Shown piece after piece: positions 24,642 through 35,500 of a stretch of DNA of 64,000 bases. This DNA comes from Labia minor (Eukaryota > Arthropoda > Insecta > Dermaptera > Spongiphoridae): positions 54,835,564 to 54,899,563 of the forward strand of contig OY720348.1 in assembly GCA_963082975.1 (NCBI GenBank). The letters run 5' to 3'. The position numbers and the translations under genes were made by a program. Under the pieces are notes generated by a model, which saw only the letters and a list, made by a program, of their open reading frames with translations, was not told where the DNA came from and searched no databases. Positions within the stretch are counted from its first letter, which is position 1, and each line of letters starts with the position of its first letter.

Positions 24642-24964
24642 TGCAATTTCTAGTAAAACCATAATATATATATATATCAAAAATGAATCATAAGTATTAT
24701 AATTGTATAATTTTTTTTTTTTTTTAATTTATCTAAAAAAAAATTGAGATAAATTTTAATATTATTTTACTAGTAGAAATAACATTTAAACTTTATTTCA
24801 TAATTTGTATATAAATTTTCTCTCCCATTCACTTTAAATATATATTTTTAAAAATTCGGTACAATTAAAAATATTGAGTTTAGGTATATAATGAATTTGA
24901 AAATCAAATAAACTTTCCATAGTTTTGTTTAATTTCATTAATATTAATATAATAATATAATTTA

Positions 24965-25001
<37 letters not shown>

Positions 25002-25688
25002 TTTATTTTTCTGATAAAAGAAAAAATAATTGAAGAAATATCTACACAAATTTAAACTATAAAAATAAAAAAATAAATAAAAATAATAAATAATCATATA
25101 AAAATATTTTCCACGATTCAGTGAAATGGAATTTTTTTAAATATTTCAAATAGAATAAATAAGACTCATCATCAGAATATTAGAAGTAAATACAAATTGA
25201 ATTAAAACAAATACTATTTCTTTCACTGATTTCTATTATAAATGGTAGTTATGTGGTAAACAAAATTAATTCTATTAATATATATATATAAGTATACATT
25301 ATAAATATTCATTCTAAATTATATAATATATATCAAAATATAATATATATTATATTTTTATTAATAATTTTGTGTAAAGTTAAATATCTGAATAATGGCA
25401 GTTATACATATGATGATATTGTGAAATTAAATTTATTTTATTAATTTAAAAGCTAGTCTTATTATATATATTATTATATTATATCAATAATATATATATC
25501 TAATCAAAAATATTGAGTTTTGGTATATAATGATTTCTTTGAAAATCAAATAAACTGACCATAATCTTTTTTAATTTCAACTTTTAGGAGAAGAGGAAAA
25601 TCAAAAAAAAAATTCCTTTTAATTTTCAAAGAAACAGAAATTGAATTAAATTTTAATTAAATTTCTAAATATTATTTTTTCAAAATAC

Positions 25689-25734
<46 letters not shown>

Positions 25735-26250
25735 TATATAATATAATAATATATATAATAAGACTATATTTTAAATTAAAAAAATAAATTTAATTTAACA
25801 ATATCTTCATATGTATAACTGCTATTATTCAGATTTTCAACTTTACACAAAATTATTAATCAGAATATATATTATATATATAATAAATAAATTTATAAAA
25901 AAATAAATAAATGAATATATATATATATTATATATATATATATAATACAATATAATATATTATATTTTTTATATTATATTATATATAATATATATAATGA
26001 ATAAATTTATAAATAAATACATTTTGTTAAATAGAATAATATATATATTATATTTAAAAGAGAGAGGGAAAGAAAATTTAATTATTTGAATAGAAATTTG
26101 CCTTTTATATATATATATATATATATAATATAATATATATATAATATTATATATCATATAATCTACTTAATTTTGTTTTCAAAAATATAAATTATATAAA
26201 ATTCATATTAAATTTAATTTTTCAAAAAGAATTGTCAATAAAAAAATCAA
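24450..26250. other. Extreme AT-rich low-complexity intron sequence
   Basis: Long TA runs (24520-24543, 24967-24996, 25689-25731, 26105-26128). Partial duplication: the AAAATATTGAGTTTAGGTAT/ATATTGAGTTTTGGTATATA word occurs near 24870 and 25507 with similar surroundings. No gene. Confidence 0.6.
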
Positions 26251-26426
26251 TGAAAAATTTTACCGGGCTTATTTTTATTTCCGGTTCAAGCAACGATCCA
26301 AATTTCGATAAAATGGATATCTTGTTTATTTTTGAGAAAGCTAGCTAAGAATACGAATGGGGGATGAATAAGAGAGAAATAGCAGGGAGGGTGTTAATTC
26401 TTGTTAATAGAAGCATTGTCACTTAC

Positions 26427-26445
26427 GTGGTAGCACACGATCCAT
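26427..26445 (-). CDS. Odd-skipped-family protein, first coding exon (inferred)
   Basis: A 19-nt coding end of exon 1: ATG at 26445-26443 in good context (GGTGATGG), encoding MDRVLP plus one base, then a near-consensus donor GTAAGTG. An in-frame TGA lies 30 bases upstream of the ATG, which fixes the start. Phase 1 matches the exon 2 acceptor exactly, giving [16 protein letters not shown], and the three exons total 909 nt (303 codons with stop). The link over 10.4 kb is inferred from phase and splice quality; another first exon remains possible. Confidence 0.6.
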
Positions 26446-26660
26446 CACCGTAATTGTAGTGGAACCGGGTGTTCAGGTGTCGTCCGTCAAGTTTTTCGTG
26501 ACAGAATGGGAAGCGCGATCCTTTCGTGTTGTCGCTACGCAATCGCATGGGGCGCGGTGGGGGTAACACGCACGCTGATTGGCCACCGAGGGTAGCACTC
26601 CCCCTCTCTGATGACAACCCCCGTCTTTTGCGATTCCATGTAAAATGGGTGAAAGTTTCA
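26446..26660 (-). promoter_or_regulatory. Promoter / 5' UTR block of odd-skipped-family gene
   Basis: A sharply bounded GC-rich block. On the minus strand it has a CCAAT box in good context, GGTGGCCAATCAGCG (about 26574-26588), and a candidate initiator TCATCAGAG near 26605-26613, but no TATA box in the expected place. An upstream ATG (26548) in poor context starts a second frame that overlaps the main start. Position, composition and the strong donor at its end make it the likely start of the gene. Confidence 0.5.
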
Positions 26661-26973
26661 ATTGGATTTCAATTCAAGCAAGAAATAAATCTTGTGGGTG
26701 GTTTCGAAATAATTCAAAATTCATCTTTTCTTTTGGACAAACCTCGTATAAATAAAAAAAACAAACAAATAAATTAAAAATAGTAAAATATAATAAATAA
26801 AATTGTTATCGAGTTTATTACATACAGTGGGTGATCGGTTAACGAACATAAACAGTTCCAAGACTATTTTCGCTATCCGAATTGTTCGTTAACCGATCAT
26901 CGATTTCCCATAGATTTTTATGTAAAATCGATTAATTTGTTCTAGAGACCTTAAACATTAAATTAAATAAGTT

Positions 26974-27268
26974 GGAGTGTCTCCACTCGACTATCTCGCA
27001 ATTTGAATTGTATTAAATAACATATATTATATTTAAATTAAATTTAATTAATTAAAAATTATAAATTAAAATTAATAAATAATAATTATTAAACCATTGT
27101 TTGGTTCTTTGTTGATGGCATTGTCACGTGTTGGCGCGTGATTGCCAATTATTAATGCCAAAAAATTAATTTTGGTACATTTAGCGATTAAATCATGTTG
27201 AAATTCTATATATAGCAGTTTTTTACAATCTTTTAATCTAATGAAAAATTATCAAACATATATCTTTA
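26974..27268 (+). repeat. Z1 repeat, truncated copy nested in pogo-like element
   Basis: GGAGTGTCTCCACTCGACTA start, GCGCGTGATTGCC core, then truncation at AAACATATATCTTTAT, where other copies continue into the internal TTTTTACGGTC. Confidence 0.65.
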
Positions 27269-27443
27269 TATCCAAAACTCTTTTCAAGTTTTCTATTCTT
27301 TACTAAATTAAGTAAAAAAAAATGACAAATTCCTATCTAGCATTGAATAATAGAATATAATTTAATAATTAGATAGAATCAATAAAAAAAGAAATAAGAA
27401 ATTGGTTGGAAAAATCTAATACAAGTAATAATTGACAAAATAT
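27269..27443. repeat. Segment matching flanks of the 51.2 kb Z2 insertion
   Basis: TATCCAAAACTCTTTTCAAG...TACTAAATTAAGTAAAAAAA followed directly by ATGACAAATTCCTATCTAGC. The same two halves lie at 51168-51223 and 52457-52578, separated there by the Z2 repeat. This segment is therefore an unfilled copy of that site. Confidence 0.7.
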
Positions 27444-28020
27444 GGAGTGTCTCCACTCGACTATCTCGCAAATTAGAATTGGATTAAATAACATATATTA
27501 TATTTAAATTAAATTTAATTAATTATAAATTATAAATTAAAATTAATAAATAATATTGTGTTTGGCTATTTGTCGATGGTACCACGTCACATGCTGGTGC
27601 GTGATTTGCAGTGTTAAACAGTAATTCCTGTACTTTCAGGGATTCAATCAAGCTGAAATTCTATATATAGCAGCTTTATACAATTTTTAACCAATTGAGC
27701 AACTATCAAACATATTTCTTCATTTTTACGGTCACTTTAAGAGGAAAAAAATCAAAACGTTGTAGGTAATGACCCTCTTCCTGTTGAGCTACATTTCTCA
27801 AAAGTTGATAGAAAACTACGAATTTTGAATAATGCTCGTATACCAAATTTCAGTATTTTAGTTCAAACCGTTTTTGCGTAATCTTGTCTACATACACACA
27901 CACACACATACATAAATACACATACATACACATACACACACACATATTTCTCAACCTTAGTGAAAATGGCTCAGGGACCTTCAAAACGTATAAAAACATC
28001 AAAATCTCTGGCGATAGTAA
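27444..28020 (+). repeat. Z1 repeat, near full-length
   Basis: Full order of the family: GGAGTGTCTCCACTCGACTA, CACATGCTGGTGCGTGATTT, AGAGGAAAAAAATC, GACCCTCTTCCTGTTGAGCT, TATTTTAGTTCAAACCGTTT, a CA/CATA microsatellite (27893-27945), TTCTCAACCTTAGTGAAAAT, CTTCAAAACGTATAAAAACA, and a GCGATAGTAA end. Non-coding. Confidence 0.75.
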
Positions 28021-28285
28021 AAAGGATGTATATGTTTTCTATTTATTTCAAAAAATAAAACATACCTATAATTTTGCACTTTAATCAATCTGTTTATAAG
28101 GCGTTAAAAAAGGATATTTCGAAAATGGGTAATAGCATTATCATTATAGATATCTTCAGCCTTACTTGGTTTAGTTCGTTGTCCGAATATGTGTTCGGTG
28201 TCCGAACATAAAAATCTTTAGTGAATGTGTTCGTTATCCGATTTGTTCGTTGTCCGAACTGTTCGTTAATCGATCACCCACTGTA

Positions 28286-29639
28286 CTCTTTTTATTCAAG
28301 AAAATTATTATTATTCAATTTTTTCTTTTTTTTCTAATTTCTTACAATATTTATATATCAGGTAACTTATTTTTATTTCTACTGATTTGTAATCGGTGTA
28401 ATATATAAATTGATTGTAAAATCGTATTGACAAAAATTGAAATAAAAATTGTTATTAAAGATCTATTATAGCATAAAATCGTATTTAGTTAAAAGTAATA
28501 GGAATGAGATAAAACAGTTAAACAGTACTAAGAGAATTAAAATTGAAATGAAATGAATCAAAATCTTTACTAAACTAATATGTATCTTATTATTCTAATT
28601 TAATACTAATTAAAAAATTTCCTTCCCATTTGTAATAGAATATTCACATTCATATTTAAAAAAAAATTGTTTTTATTCAGTTATTATTCGAATTTTTATG
28701 GCCGACCATATTTCTACAGCCAATTGACGTCTCTACTCTGAGAAATTAATTATCTACATATAATTTCTATTTTCTATTAATATGAATAGCTACAAGTTTC
28801 ATAATGGTAACGGATAGATTTCTTGATCTATTTACCTGTTCGTTGAATTTATAATACCTGCCCTATATATATATATATATATTTTTAGTTGTTTTAGTCT
28901 TTAGCTTGTCGTACGAGCCGGATATGTTAGTGTGAGTGTCAATGCTAGTGCTGAGAATTCTCTAAATCTTGAGAACACAGTAATTTGAAAATTACTAACC
29001 AATAAAATACCAATACTCTCTCTTAGTCTCACAAAAAAATCCCAAAAATAACGACCTAATTACTACAATTTCTCTAGAAAATTCCAGGAAATATAATTTT
29101 GACTGACTATTATCATATAATATTTCAAAATTCAATTTAATATAACTAGATTAATAATGTAAAAGATGGAAATCTTAAGTGTTCAATTTTTGGGTGGAGC
29201 GTTCTAAGTATTTCATTTTCTATCGTCATGTCTACATACCTATTACATCTAGTGATAATTTAAGTAGAAGTGATAATTAAACTAAACTGAAGCCATTCAC
29301 TAGTAAAATGAAGATAAGCTGCTGACATATATATATAATAATCTTGTTAGAAACGTTTTTATGAACATCTGGAAGAGAGGATATAAATCAAATGAAATTA
29401 ATTAATGAACAGATTATTTAAAGTTAAAAAAAAGAGTACAACTTTTTAAAGATACACCAGAAAAAAAAAATAATATATGACTGAAAATATCAAAATTGAA
29501 AAAAATTAGTAATTTTTTTAATATTCCTCAATAAACAATACCATCTATTCATTCATTATACAATAATAATCTTCAAATTTTTATTATTTTAACTGTTGAG
29601 TACATAAGTATAATAGTTAAATAATAATTACTATCTACT
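28286..29639. other. AT-rich stretch with one MITE-like fragment
   Basis: 28890-29060 is a relative of the 21.03 kb repeat (GGATATGTTAGTGTGAGTGT). The rest is AT-rich with no coding or RNA signal. Confidence 0.45.
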
Positions 29640-30224
29640 ACTATAGTATTGCGATCACGAAAATTTTCGATGTCGAGATTTTTATGTTTTTATACGTTTT
29701 GAAGGTCCCTGAGTCATTTTCACTAAGGTTGAGAAAAATGTCTGTGTCTGTGTATGTGTGTATGTAGTCAAGATTACGCAAAAACGGTTTTAGCTAGAAT
29801 CATGTAATTTGGTATACGGGGATCATTGAAAATTCGTAGTTTTCTATAAAGTTTTGAGAAATGTAGCTCAACCGGAAGAGAGTCATTACTTACCACGTTT
29901 ACATTATTCTCTTCTAAACTGACCGTAAAAATGAAGAAATATGTTTGATAGTTTTTCAATTGGTTAAAAATTGTATAAAACTGCTATATATAGAATTTCA
30001 GTTTGCTTGATTGGCTGAAAGAACCGGAATTAATTTTTTAACACTGCAAATCACGCGCCAGCACGTGTCGTAGTGCCATCAACAAAGAGCCAAACACGCG
30101 CTTGTTTAATAAATATTATTTACTGATTTTAATTTATGATTTATAATTATATAAATTGAATTTAAATATAATATAAGTTATTTAATCGAATTAAAATTTC
30201 GAGATAGTCGAGTGGAGACACTCC
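29640..30224 (-). repeat. Z1 repeat, full-length inverted copy
   Basis: Reverse order: TAGTATTGCGATCACGAAAA, GTTTTTATACGTTTTGAAGG, CATTTTCACTAAGGTTGAGA, AATCACGCGCCAGCACGTGT and GAGATAGTCGAGTGGAGACA. Ends CTATAGTATTGCG and GAGATAGTCGAG are compatible with short inverted termini. Confidence 0.75.
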
Positions 30225-30595
30225 AGCTTATTTTTTAACATAATTAGTAATCATTAAATAGGAGTATAAAATTATAATAAAATATATCAATTATTTTATA
30301 TTTAATTTTAACCACTGTATATAACCTAATATTAATGAATAATAGAGTTCAGAGTCCCTCAAATTAAAATGTATATTTTAATGGAAATATTGGCAATAAA
30401 TTTTATGAAAAAAAAAAATTATAATTTGTTACAGAATAGAAGTTAAATTTTTAATTTAGATATTCTAATATATATATTTTTGAAATTATTGAAGAAGGAA
30501 AATTACTTCAAGGATATGAAAGTACTCGTTTTAATATATATATATACTAATATTATAAATTAAAATTAAACGTGAGAATATAAACCTTAATAAGA
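30225..30595. other. AT-rich stretch, nothing seen
   Basis: A/T-rich sequence between the Z1 and X repeats; no coding, RNA or repeat-end signal. Confidence 0.5.
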
Positions 30596-31215
30596 AGTAC
30601 CTGGTTTATCCGAGCCGCGACTCGGTACTTTAAAAAATTATTCCTTATGAACTATGAATATTTTAGATTAAGATTATTATTTAAAATAAATAAACGACAA
30701 AATATATGAAAGAATTTCATATAATTTAAAAGAACATACATTTAAAAAAATAGTCATAAAACATACAGCCCTTAAACGTACGTATTAATACACTGAAAGA
30801 CAGAAAAGTAAGGCCTGTGAATATAATATAATATATATTCCGTAATTTGATTTGATTTATATTTATAATACTTTGTATTTAAGGAAGCGCTGTCTGACTT
30901 AGTTTCTGACGTCATTTAAATATTATTAAAATAAATATTTTTAATTTTATTTAATTTATAATATTTTGTATTTAAGAAAGCGCAGTCCGGCGTTGCTCGG
31001 TGCCATTTTTATTATTATTATAATTTCTATTTTAAATTAAGAAAAAACTAACAAAGATGATTTTTCCTGAGGATAAATAAAACTAATACAGATTGACTTT
31101 TCTTTATAAAAATTATCTATTGTGTGAATTTCAAAAAAGTTCTTAGAGCGGTTTAATATTTCAAAAATACAAATATATATATATATATATATATACAATT
31201 TTTGCTAGTATAATA
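30596..31215 (+). repeat. Dispersed repeat family X, long copy
   Basis: Head GTACCTGGTTTATCCGAGCC...CGACTCGGTACTTTAAAAAA, then AAGGAAGCGCTGTCTGACTT, a second partial GCGCAGTCCGGCGTTGCTCG, GATGATTTTTCCTGAGGATA, and the CAATTTTTGCTAGTATAATA end after a TA run. The internal duplication of the GCGC segment suggests slippage or nested copies. Confidence 0.65.
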
Positions 31216-31579
31216 AAATAAGAAATATTTCTTTTTTATTAAAGACATTCGGTGCCTGAATAGAAAAGAAGACGGATGGTGTAACAACCAAAATGCACGA
31301 ATCAATTTTATTGGGAAAAATTATTTTGATTAAATTATAATATTTTTAATTATAAATTTCCTTTTTAAGGTATTTAATATTTTAATAATATTGTCATAAT
31401 TTTCTTAAAACTTTCCTTTTTTTCTGCTATTGATTCAATTTAATCAATTAAATATTTTTTTTATTTTTCTCTATTATATAAATAAGGATAATTAAAATGT
31501 TTTATGAATGAAAATATAATGATATGTATGTATAATCAAAGAGTTTATTTAAGAATTGTTAGACGGTTAATTTTTCAAT
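31216..31579. other. AT-rich stretch, nothing seen
   Basis: No feature supported. Confidence 0.5.
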
Positions 31580-32000
31580 ATAGGGTAAAAGAAGAAGGGA
31601 TTGATGCTTAAGAATGTTAGCTGCGTACCAATGAGGCGTCTTTCCTTGAGATCAACCCCTAGGATCAATATACAGCTAGCCCGCCTTCGGTGGCGCCAGG
31701 GCTGCATCGAACGCCGCCCCCAGGGTGAGAGAGGGCACCCCTCGTTTACTGCCTTCTGGCCCTTGACTCCCCATCTGCTCCTTAATGGATTCGTTTGAAC
31801 TCGCTATTCAGATCCATATCAAAAAAATTAACTCCCTTAGTATGCAAATTGCGAATTTGCTCTGAGATGTTATCAACGGGGAGGAAAACAGAAAGAGTTC
31901 AAAAAAAGAAAAAAGAAAAAAAGAACAGGCCAAGGTTAGGGGTAAGGGGAGAGGTGGAGGGAAAAAAATGAGAGGAGGTGGAATCAACGCAGAGGCGATA
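31580..32000. other. GC-rich non-repeat island
   Basis: 31600-31800 contains CCGCCTTCGGTGGCGCCAGG and CGAACGCCGCCCCCAGGGTG. It has a 65-codon plus-strand open frame without recognisable content, then a purine-rich tract (31880-31985). It lies 5 kb upstream of the inferred promoter of the odd-skipped-family gene. A distal regulatory element or an unidentified exon is possible. Confidence 0.3.
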
Positions 32001-32204
32001 ACAAACAATTAATTTTATATATCCTAAAGGATTTGAGAAGAAGGCACAAAGAAGGGTGAAAATGATTGTATAAAAAAAGATATACCTATAAAAAAAAATT
32101 TCTTAAATTTTTTTTTTTTGTAAAATAATTATTTGATGTTTAATTGAAAACAAATTGGTATTTATAAAAAATATTTGTGATTAATTAAATGGCTATTCTA
32201 TCGA

Positions 32205-32310
32205 TTTCTGTAGCACTACGGAACTTGAAAGTTATGCAGTCTCCGCCATTCCCCAGTGATCTCATCTTTCTTTGGCCCATACATGCTACGAAGAATCTTA
32301 TTTTTAAATA
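32205..32310 (-). pseudogene. Non-LTR retrotransposon fragment
   Basis: The minus strand reads RILRSMYGPKKDEITGEWRR then LHNF, the same region as in the 17.2 kb and 44.5 kb relics. It is truncated on both sides. Confidence 0.7.
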
Positions 32311-32364
32311 TGTATGCCTATTATTATTATTAATATTTTTATTTTTATTATTATTATATATAGT

Positions 32365-32592
32365 ATTCGAAGGCATCACAGGGTGGGAGGTAGCGTAGTT
32401 GGCTCACATACTCATGGTCCCGGGTTCAAGTTTCGAGCCTGGCAAGGGAATTTCTCTAGCTGGTGTCTATGGGACGGAGTCAACCCAGTCTCATTGGGAA
32501 GCTATTTGATAAAAAGTAGCGCCTCCGATCAAGAAAATCAAGGTAAAAGTTGGTAGGACCCATTATACTGATCATAGGACACCTAATTGATA
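32365..32592 (+). repeat. tRNA-derived SINE, copy 2 (best head)
   Basis: The A box TAGCGTAGTTGG (32391-32402) matches the pol III consensus fully, and the B box is GGTTCAAGT (32423-32431). The body is GATCAAGAAAATCAAGGTAA and GATCATAGGACACCTAATTG. It is truncated at the 3' end relative to copy 1. Confidence 0.75.
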
Positions 32593-32629
32593 TGATATGA
32601 TATTGGTATATAATTTATATTATATTGGT

Positions 32630-32860
32630 TGTCTGAAGTAGTTGCTGACGTCATTTAAATTTCTTATTATAAATTAAGAAAAAACTAATAAAGATGATTT
32701 TTCTCTAGGCTGAAACCAATACAAATCGATTTTCTTTATAAAAATTATCTATGGTGTGAATTTTAAAACAGTCCTTCGATTTTTAATATTTCAAAAATAC
32801 AAATATACATATATATATATATATATATATACAATTTTTGCTAGTATAATAGGAAAAAAT
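32630..32860 (+). repeat. Family X right half
   Basis: GTAGTTGCTGACGTCATTTA...TTTTCTCTAGGCTGAAACC...TA run...CAATTTTTGCTAGTATAATA. Confidence 0.6.
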
Positions 32861-32873
32861 TTATAATTATATT

Positions 32874-33136
32874 CAGTGATGTATTGGTAAAATAAGAAGT
32901 AAGGGAACGCATAGTGGGAGCAAAAAAGTCCTATTTTCAATAAACTATTTTTTTCCATATAAGTTTTTATTTTTTCTTATTCTTACTATTCAAAATATTA
33001 ATAAACACAAAAAAAGAAATTCTAGCAGTAGATTTATGTGGGAGTTGTCGGGACATGAAAAATTACTGGAACGCGTTTCGGTTCTGAAAAAAGGTAAGGG
33101 AACGTCGTTCCCCCGCCTTCCCCTCCCAATACACTG
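32874..33136. mobile_element. hAT-type MITE with perfect 8-bp target duplication
   Basis: The ends CAGTGATGTATTGG and (reverse complement) CAGTGTATTGGGAGG are flanked on both sides by ATTATATT (32866-32873 and 33137-33144), an exact 8-bp duplication as expected for hAT elements. The 263-bp interior has no coding frame. Confidence 0.9.
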
Positions 33137-33239
33137 ATTATATTGATATAGAAAACTATTGATAATATTCCTAACTTTAGTTAGGTGCTGGATTCAAATT
33201 TACACATATAGATATTTATTGTCTTTTATCGAAAAGGAT

Positions 33240-33530
33240 TATGTTTTAATATTTTTGTGTGAGGCAATGCGGTTGATTCTCATCCTCGTGATCGCGGGCG
33301 GGTTCATGTCCCAGGCCTGGAAAGTGATTCACTCTGAGCTCTTTGGAACAGAGTCTATTCAGCCTCCTTGATCAATATTGGAAAGCAACTTGAGTGAAAA
33401 AGTAGCGGCTTCTGATCAAGATAAAGGTTAAGAGAATCCGTTCTATTGATCATAGAACAACTTTACCCATCTTAGTCGGCCACCGACTTGATAAGCGCTG
33501 TCCTTTCGTAGAATGTATATACAAAAGTCA
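33240..33530 (+). repeat. tRNA-derived SINE, diverged copy 3
   Basis: GTGAGGCAATGCGGTTGATT ... GGGCGGGTTCATGTCCC (B-box-like), then TAGCGGCTTCTGATCAAG and CGACTTGATAAGCGCTGTCC, matching copy 1 in order. The head differs, so it may be a sister subfamily. Confidence 0.6.
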
Positions 33531-33699
33531 AAGGTTTATTATATTAAAATAAGTTTAATTAATAATTTATTGGGTATGGTAAAAAGAAAAGAATAAAAAT
33601 TGTTTTTAATGAGTATTATCCAGGTAATTTGTATCTTTTTTATATTTATTTTCATTTTTTTTTTAAAAATCAGCACAGAAAGTAATTCCATCGGGATAA

Positions 33700-34660
33700 A
33701 AGAGAAATTTTCTCTCTTGTCTTTTTTTTTTGTTTATTTAGCGTGCCATTTATTTCCCTGGCAAGCTTTTGCTGCTCCAATGAGATGCTTAATTGTGTTA
33801 GTCAACGAACAGACTTCTGCCATCTCGAATCCCTCAGGCGTTTCATTTGATGAAACTTGGCTTTTCAATTTAAGTTACTCTCCTATTTCTAAAGCTTCCG
33901 TAACTTCAATTTGCATTTTCCTATAGCGGAGGAAGTAAGAGGTGGGGATGGGGGGGAGTAGGTGGGGGGGGGGGGAGTTGGAGAGAATAGAATTGTTTCA
34001 ACATGAACACGCCTTTCTTATCAATCATCAGAAGATAGAATGCCAATTGCATTTGGCGAATGAACTGAAAGAGAGAGAGAGAGAGAGAGATGGCGGCTTT
34101 TGGCAGAAAAGTTGTCGTTTATCTCCCGAAATTAGATTCCAGCTTATCGTGAGCCACGTCAAAGCTACAAACAAACTGCTTAGGGCTTCTGCATAATAAA
34201 CATTTCGATAGCGAGATGAAACGATCCCAGTTCCATATACGATTACCCTTTCGTCGAGGACGATTCATCACTCCAGGCGATTTTTTATCAGTAATCAAAA
34301 TAGCAATTCAATTCAAAATTAAACTATCTCCAATCAAATTTGAAAATATATCTACATATATATATATATAAAGGGGATGGTGGGTTTTTGTTTCGTGATA
34401 GCTATTTTTTAATAGATAGATTTTCCGAAGGCTTCTAACGACCAAAGGGGGAGAGCTCGATTTATTATGCACAGTTTGGAAGAATCCGTTGCTGGGATGG
34501 CACAAAGGGCACAAATTTAATTTCGCTCGTGTTTGAAAGGGAGCGAGGCTTTATCCACACTTCCGAGGAATGAGATTTTAGCATGAAACAAACAGTCCAT
34601 CCTGGGTTCATTTGACTTCCAAATTGAAACTTCACAACCAACCATATTTGGTAATATTAC
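33700..34660. other. GC-richer, complex non-repeat block (candidate enhancer)
   Basis: The longest complex unique-looking stretch outside exons. It includes TTTCCCTGGCAAGCTTTTGC, CCTCAGGCGTTTCATTTGAT, GTTGTCGTTTATCTCCCGAA and ATCCTGGGTTCATTTGACTT, with a G-run (33949-33975) and a GA microsatellite (34070-34091). A plus-strand open frame (33600-33926) begins in A/T-rich hydrophobic sequence and has no domain. It lies 7-8 kb upstream of the inferred promoter of the odd-skipped-family gene. Its regulatory role is inference. Confidence 0.35.
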
Positions 34661-34819
34661 GCTACATAGATAAATAAATATATACTTACATATATATATG
34701 TCACGAAATTATCAGGTTATTCTTTGTTTAAGAGATTTTATTATTTTAATTAAAAAAAAAATGAAAAATGGAGTGAAAAGTATAAAAGAGCACGGTACAT
34801 TCAGTAGAAGTATACAAAT

Positions 34820-34910
34820 TTAACACGTTCCCGCCGGCATGTACCACCGGTGGCTCATGCCGCGAAATAAAATAAATAGACAAATTATGGAACGGGCGGG
34901 AACGTGTTAA
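34820..34910. mobile_element. Tiny piggyBac-type MITE
   Basis: 91 bases from TTAACACGTTCCCGCC to GGCGGGAACGTGTTAA, with TTAA at both outer edges, as for piggyBac-superfamily insertions. It has an inner stem CCACCGGTGG. No coding capacity. Confidence 0.85.
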
Positions 34911-34959
34911 TTATTATATTAATATTTTGTCTAAATGTCATTACATATTGAAATAATAT

Positions 34960-35500
34960 TATAGTACCTGGTTCACCGAGCCGCGGTTCGGTACTTTAAA
35001 AAAATTATTCCTTATGAACTATAAATATTTAAGATTATTATTTAAGATAAATTGTAAAAAACAAACAAAAACAAATACGGCTTGGTAATTGTCTTGCAAA
35101 CATTGTAAGTACTGTTTTTTTTCTCTCTAAAATATTTGAAATTTTTTAATATGTTTTGTCGTTTAATATTTTGTTAATTCTTATAAATTTTTATTAGTTA
35201 ATTTTATGTTTTTTTATCTATTTTCGTATTTATTTTTTATTAAATTACTAATTTATATTTATTTATTCATTGTTCTTTTATTAATTAATTTTTAGATATT
35301 TTGAAAATTTTTAATATTTTTTCAATAAAATATTATTATTTAATATTTTATTATTATTGAGGACTTCAAGCTCCATTCATTTTAATCAGATTGATGCAAT
35401 GATGTAACATTTAATAATTGTAATAAATAATTAAAGAATTGTATATCAATATTTTTTAAAGGGTCGAGCGATAATACTGTGTTCCAGGTAATAATAATAA
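34960..35500. repeat. Family X head plus AT-rich segment duplicated at 20.4-20.84 kb
   Basis: 34965-35040 is an X head (CTGGTTCACCGAGCCGCGGT). 35055-35490 matches 20403-20845 in order: ACAAATACGGCTTGGTAATT, AATCAGATTGATG, and AAGGGTCGAGCG...GTGTTCCAGGTA. Both are non-coding. Confidence 0.55.

Larger units (their letters stand above)
16034..26426 (-). other. Intron 1 of the odd-skipped-family gene (inferred)
   Basis: A 10.4 kb interval between donor CAC|GTAAGTG at 26427/26426 and acceptor GTGTGCAG at 16034, phase 1. Joining the exons gives an uninterrupted frame of 303 codons including stop. It contains many repeats, listed separately, and one GC-richer non-repeat block at 24.12-24.41 kb. 24.45-26.25 kb is nearly pure A/T with long TA runs. 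Confidence 0.65.
26825..28283. mobile_element. Pogo/Tigger-like element with nested repeats
   Basis: The ends CAGTGGGTGATCGGTTAACG and (reverse complement) CAGTGGGTGATCGATTAACG are flanked by TA on both sides (26823-26824 and 28284-28285). Subterminal sequence repeats GTTCGTTAACCGATC and GTTCGTTATCCGA words, as in pogo-group MITEs. The interior is almost entirely two Z1 repeats plus a 175-base segment that inserted later. No transposase remains. Confidence 0.8.

Noticed and set aside
33600..33926. 108-codon open frame on the plus strand with a hydrophobic start resembling a signal peptide
   Set aside because: The 'signal' is translated T-rich sequence and the rest matches nothing. No promoter or splice support.
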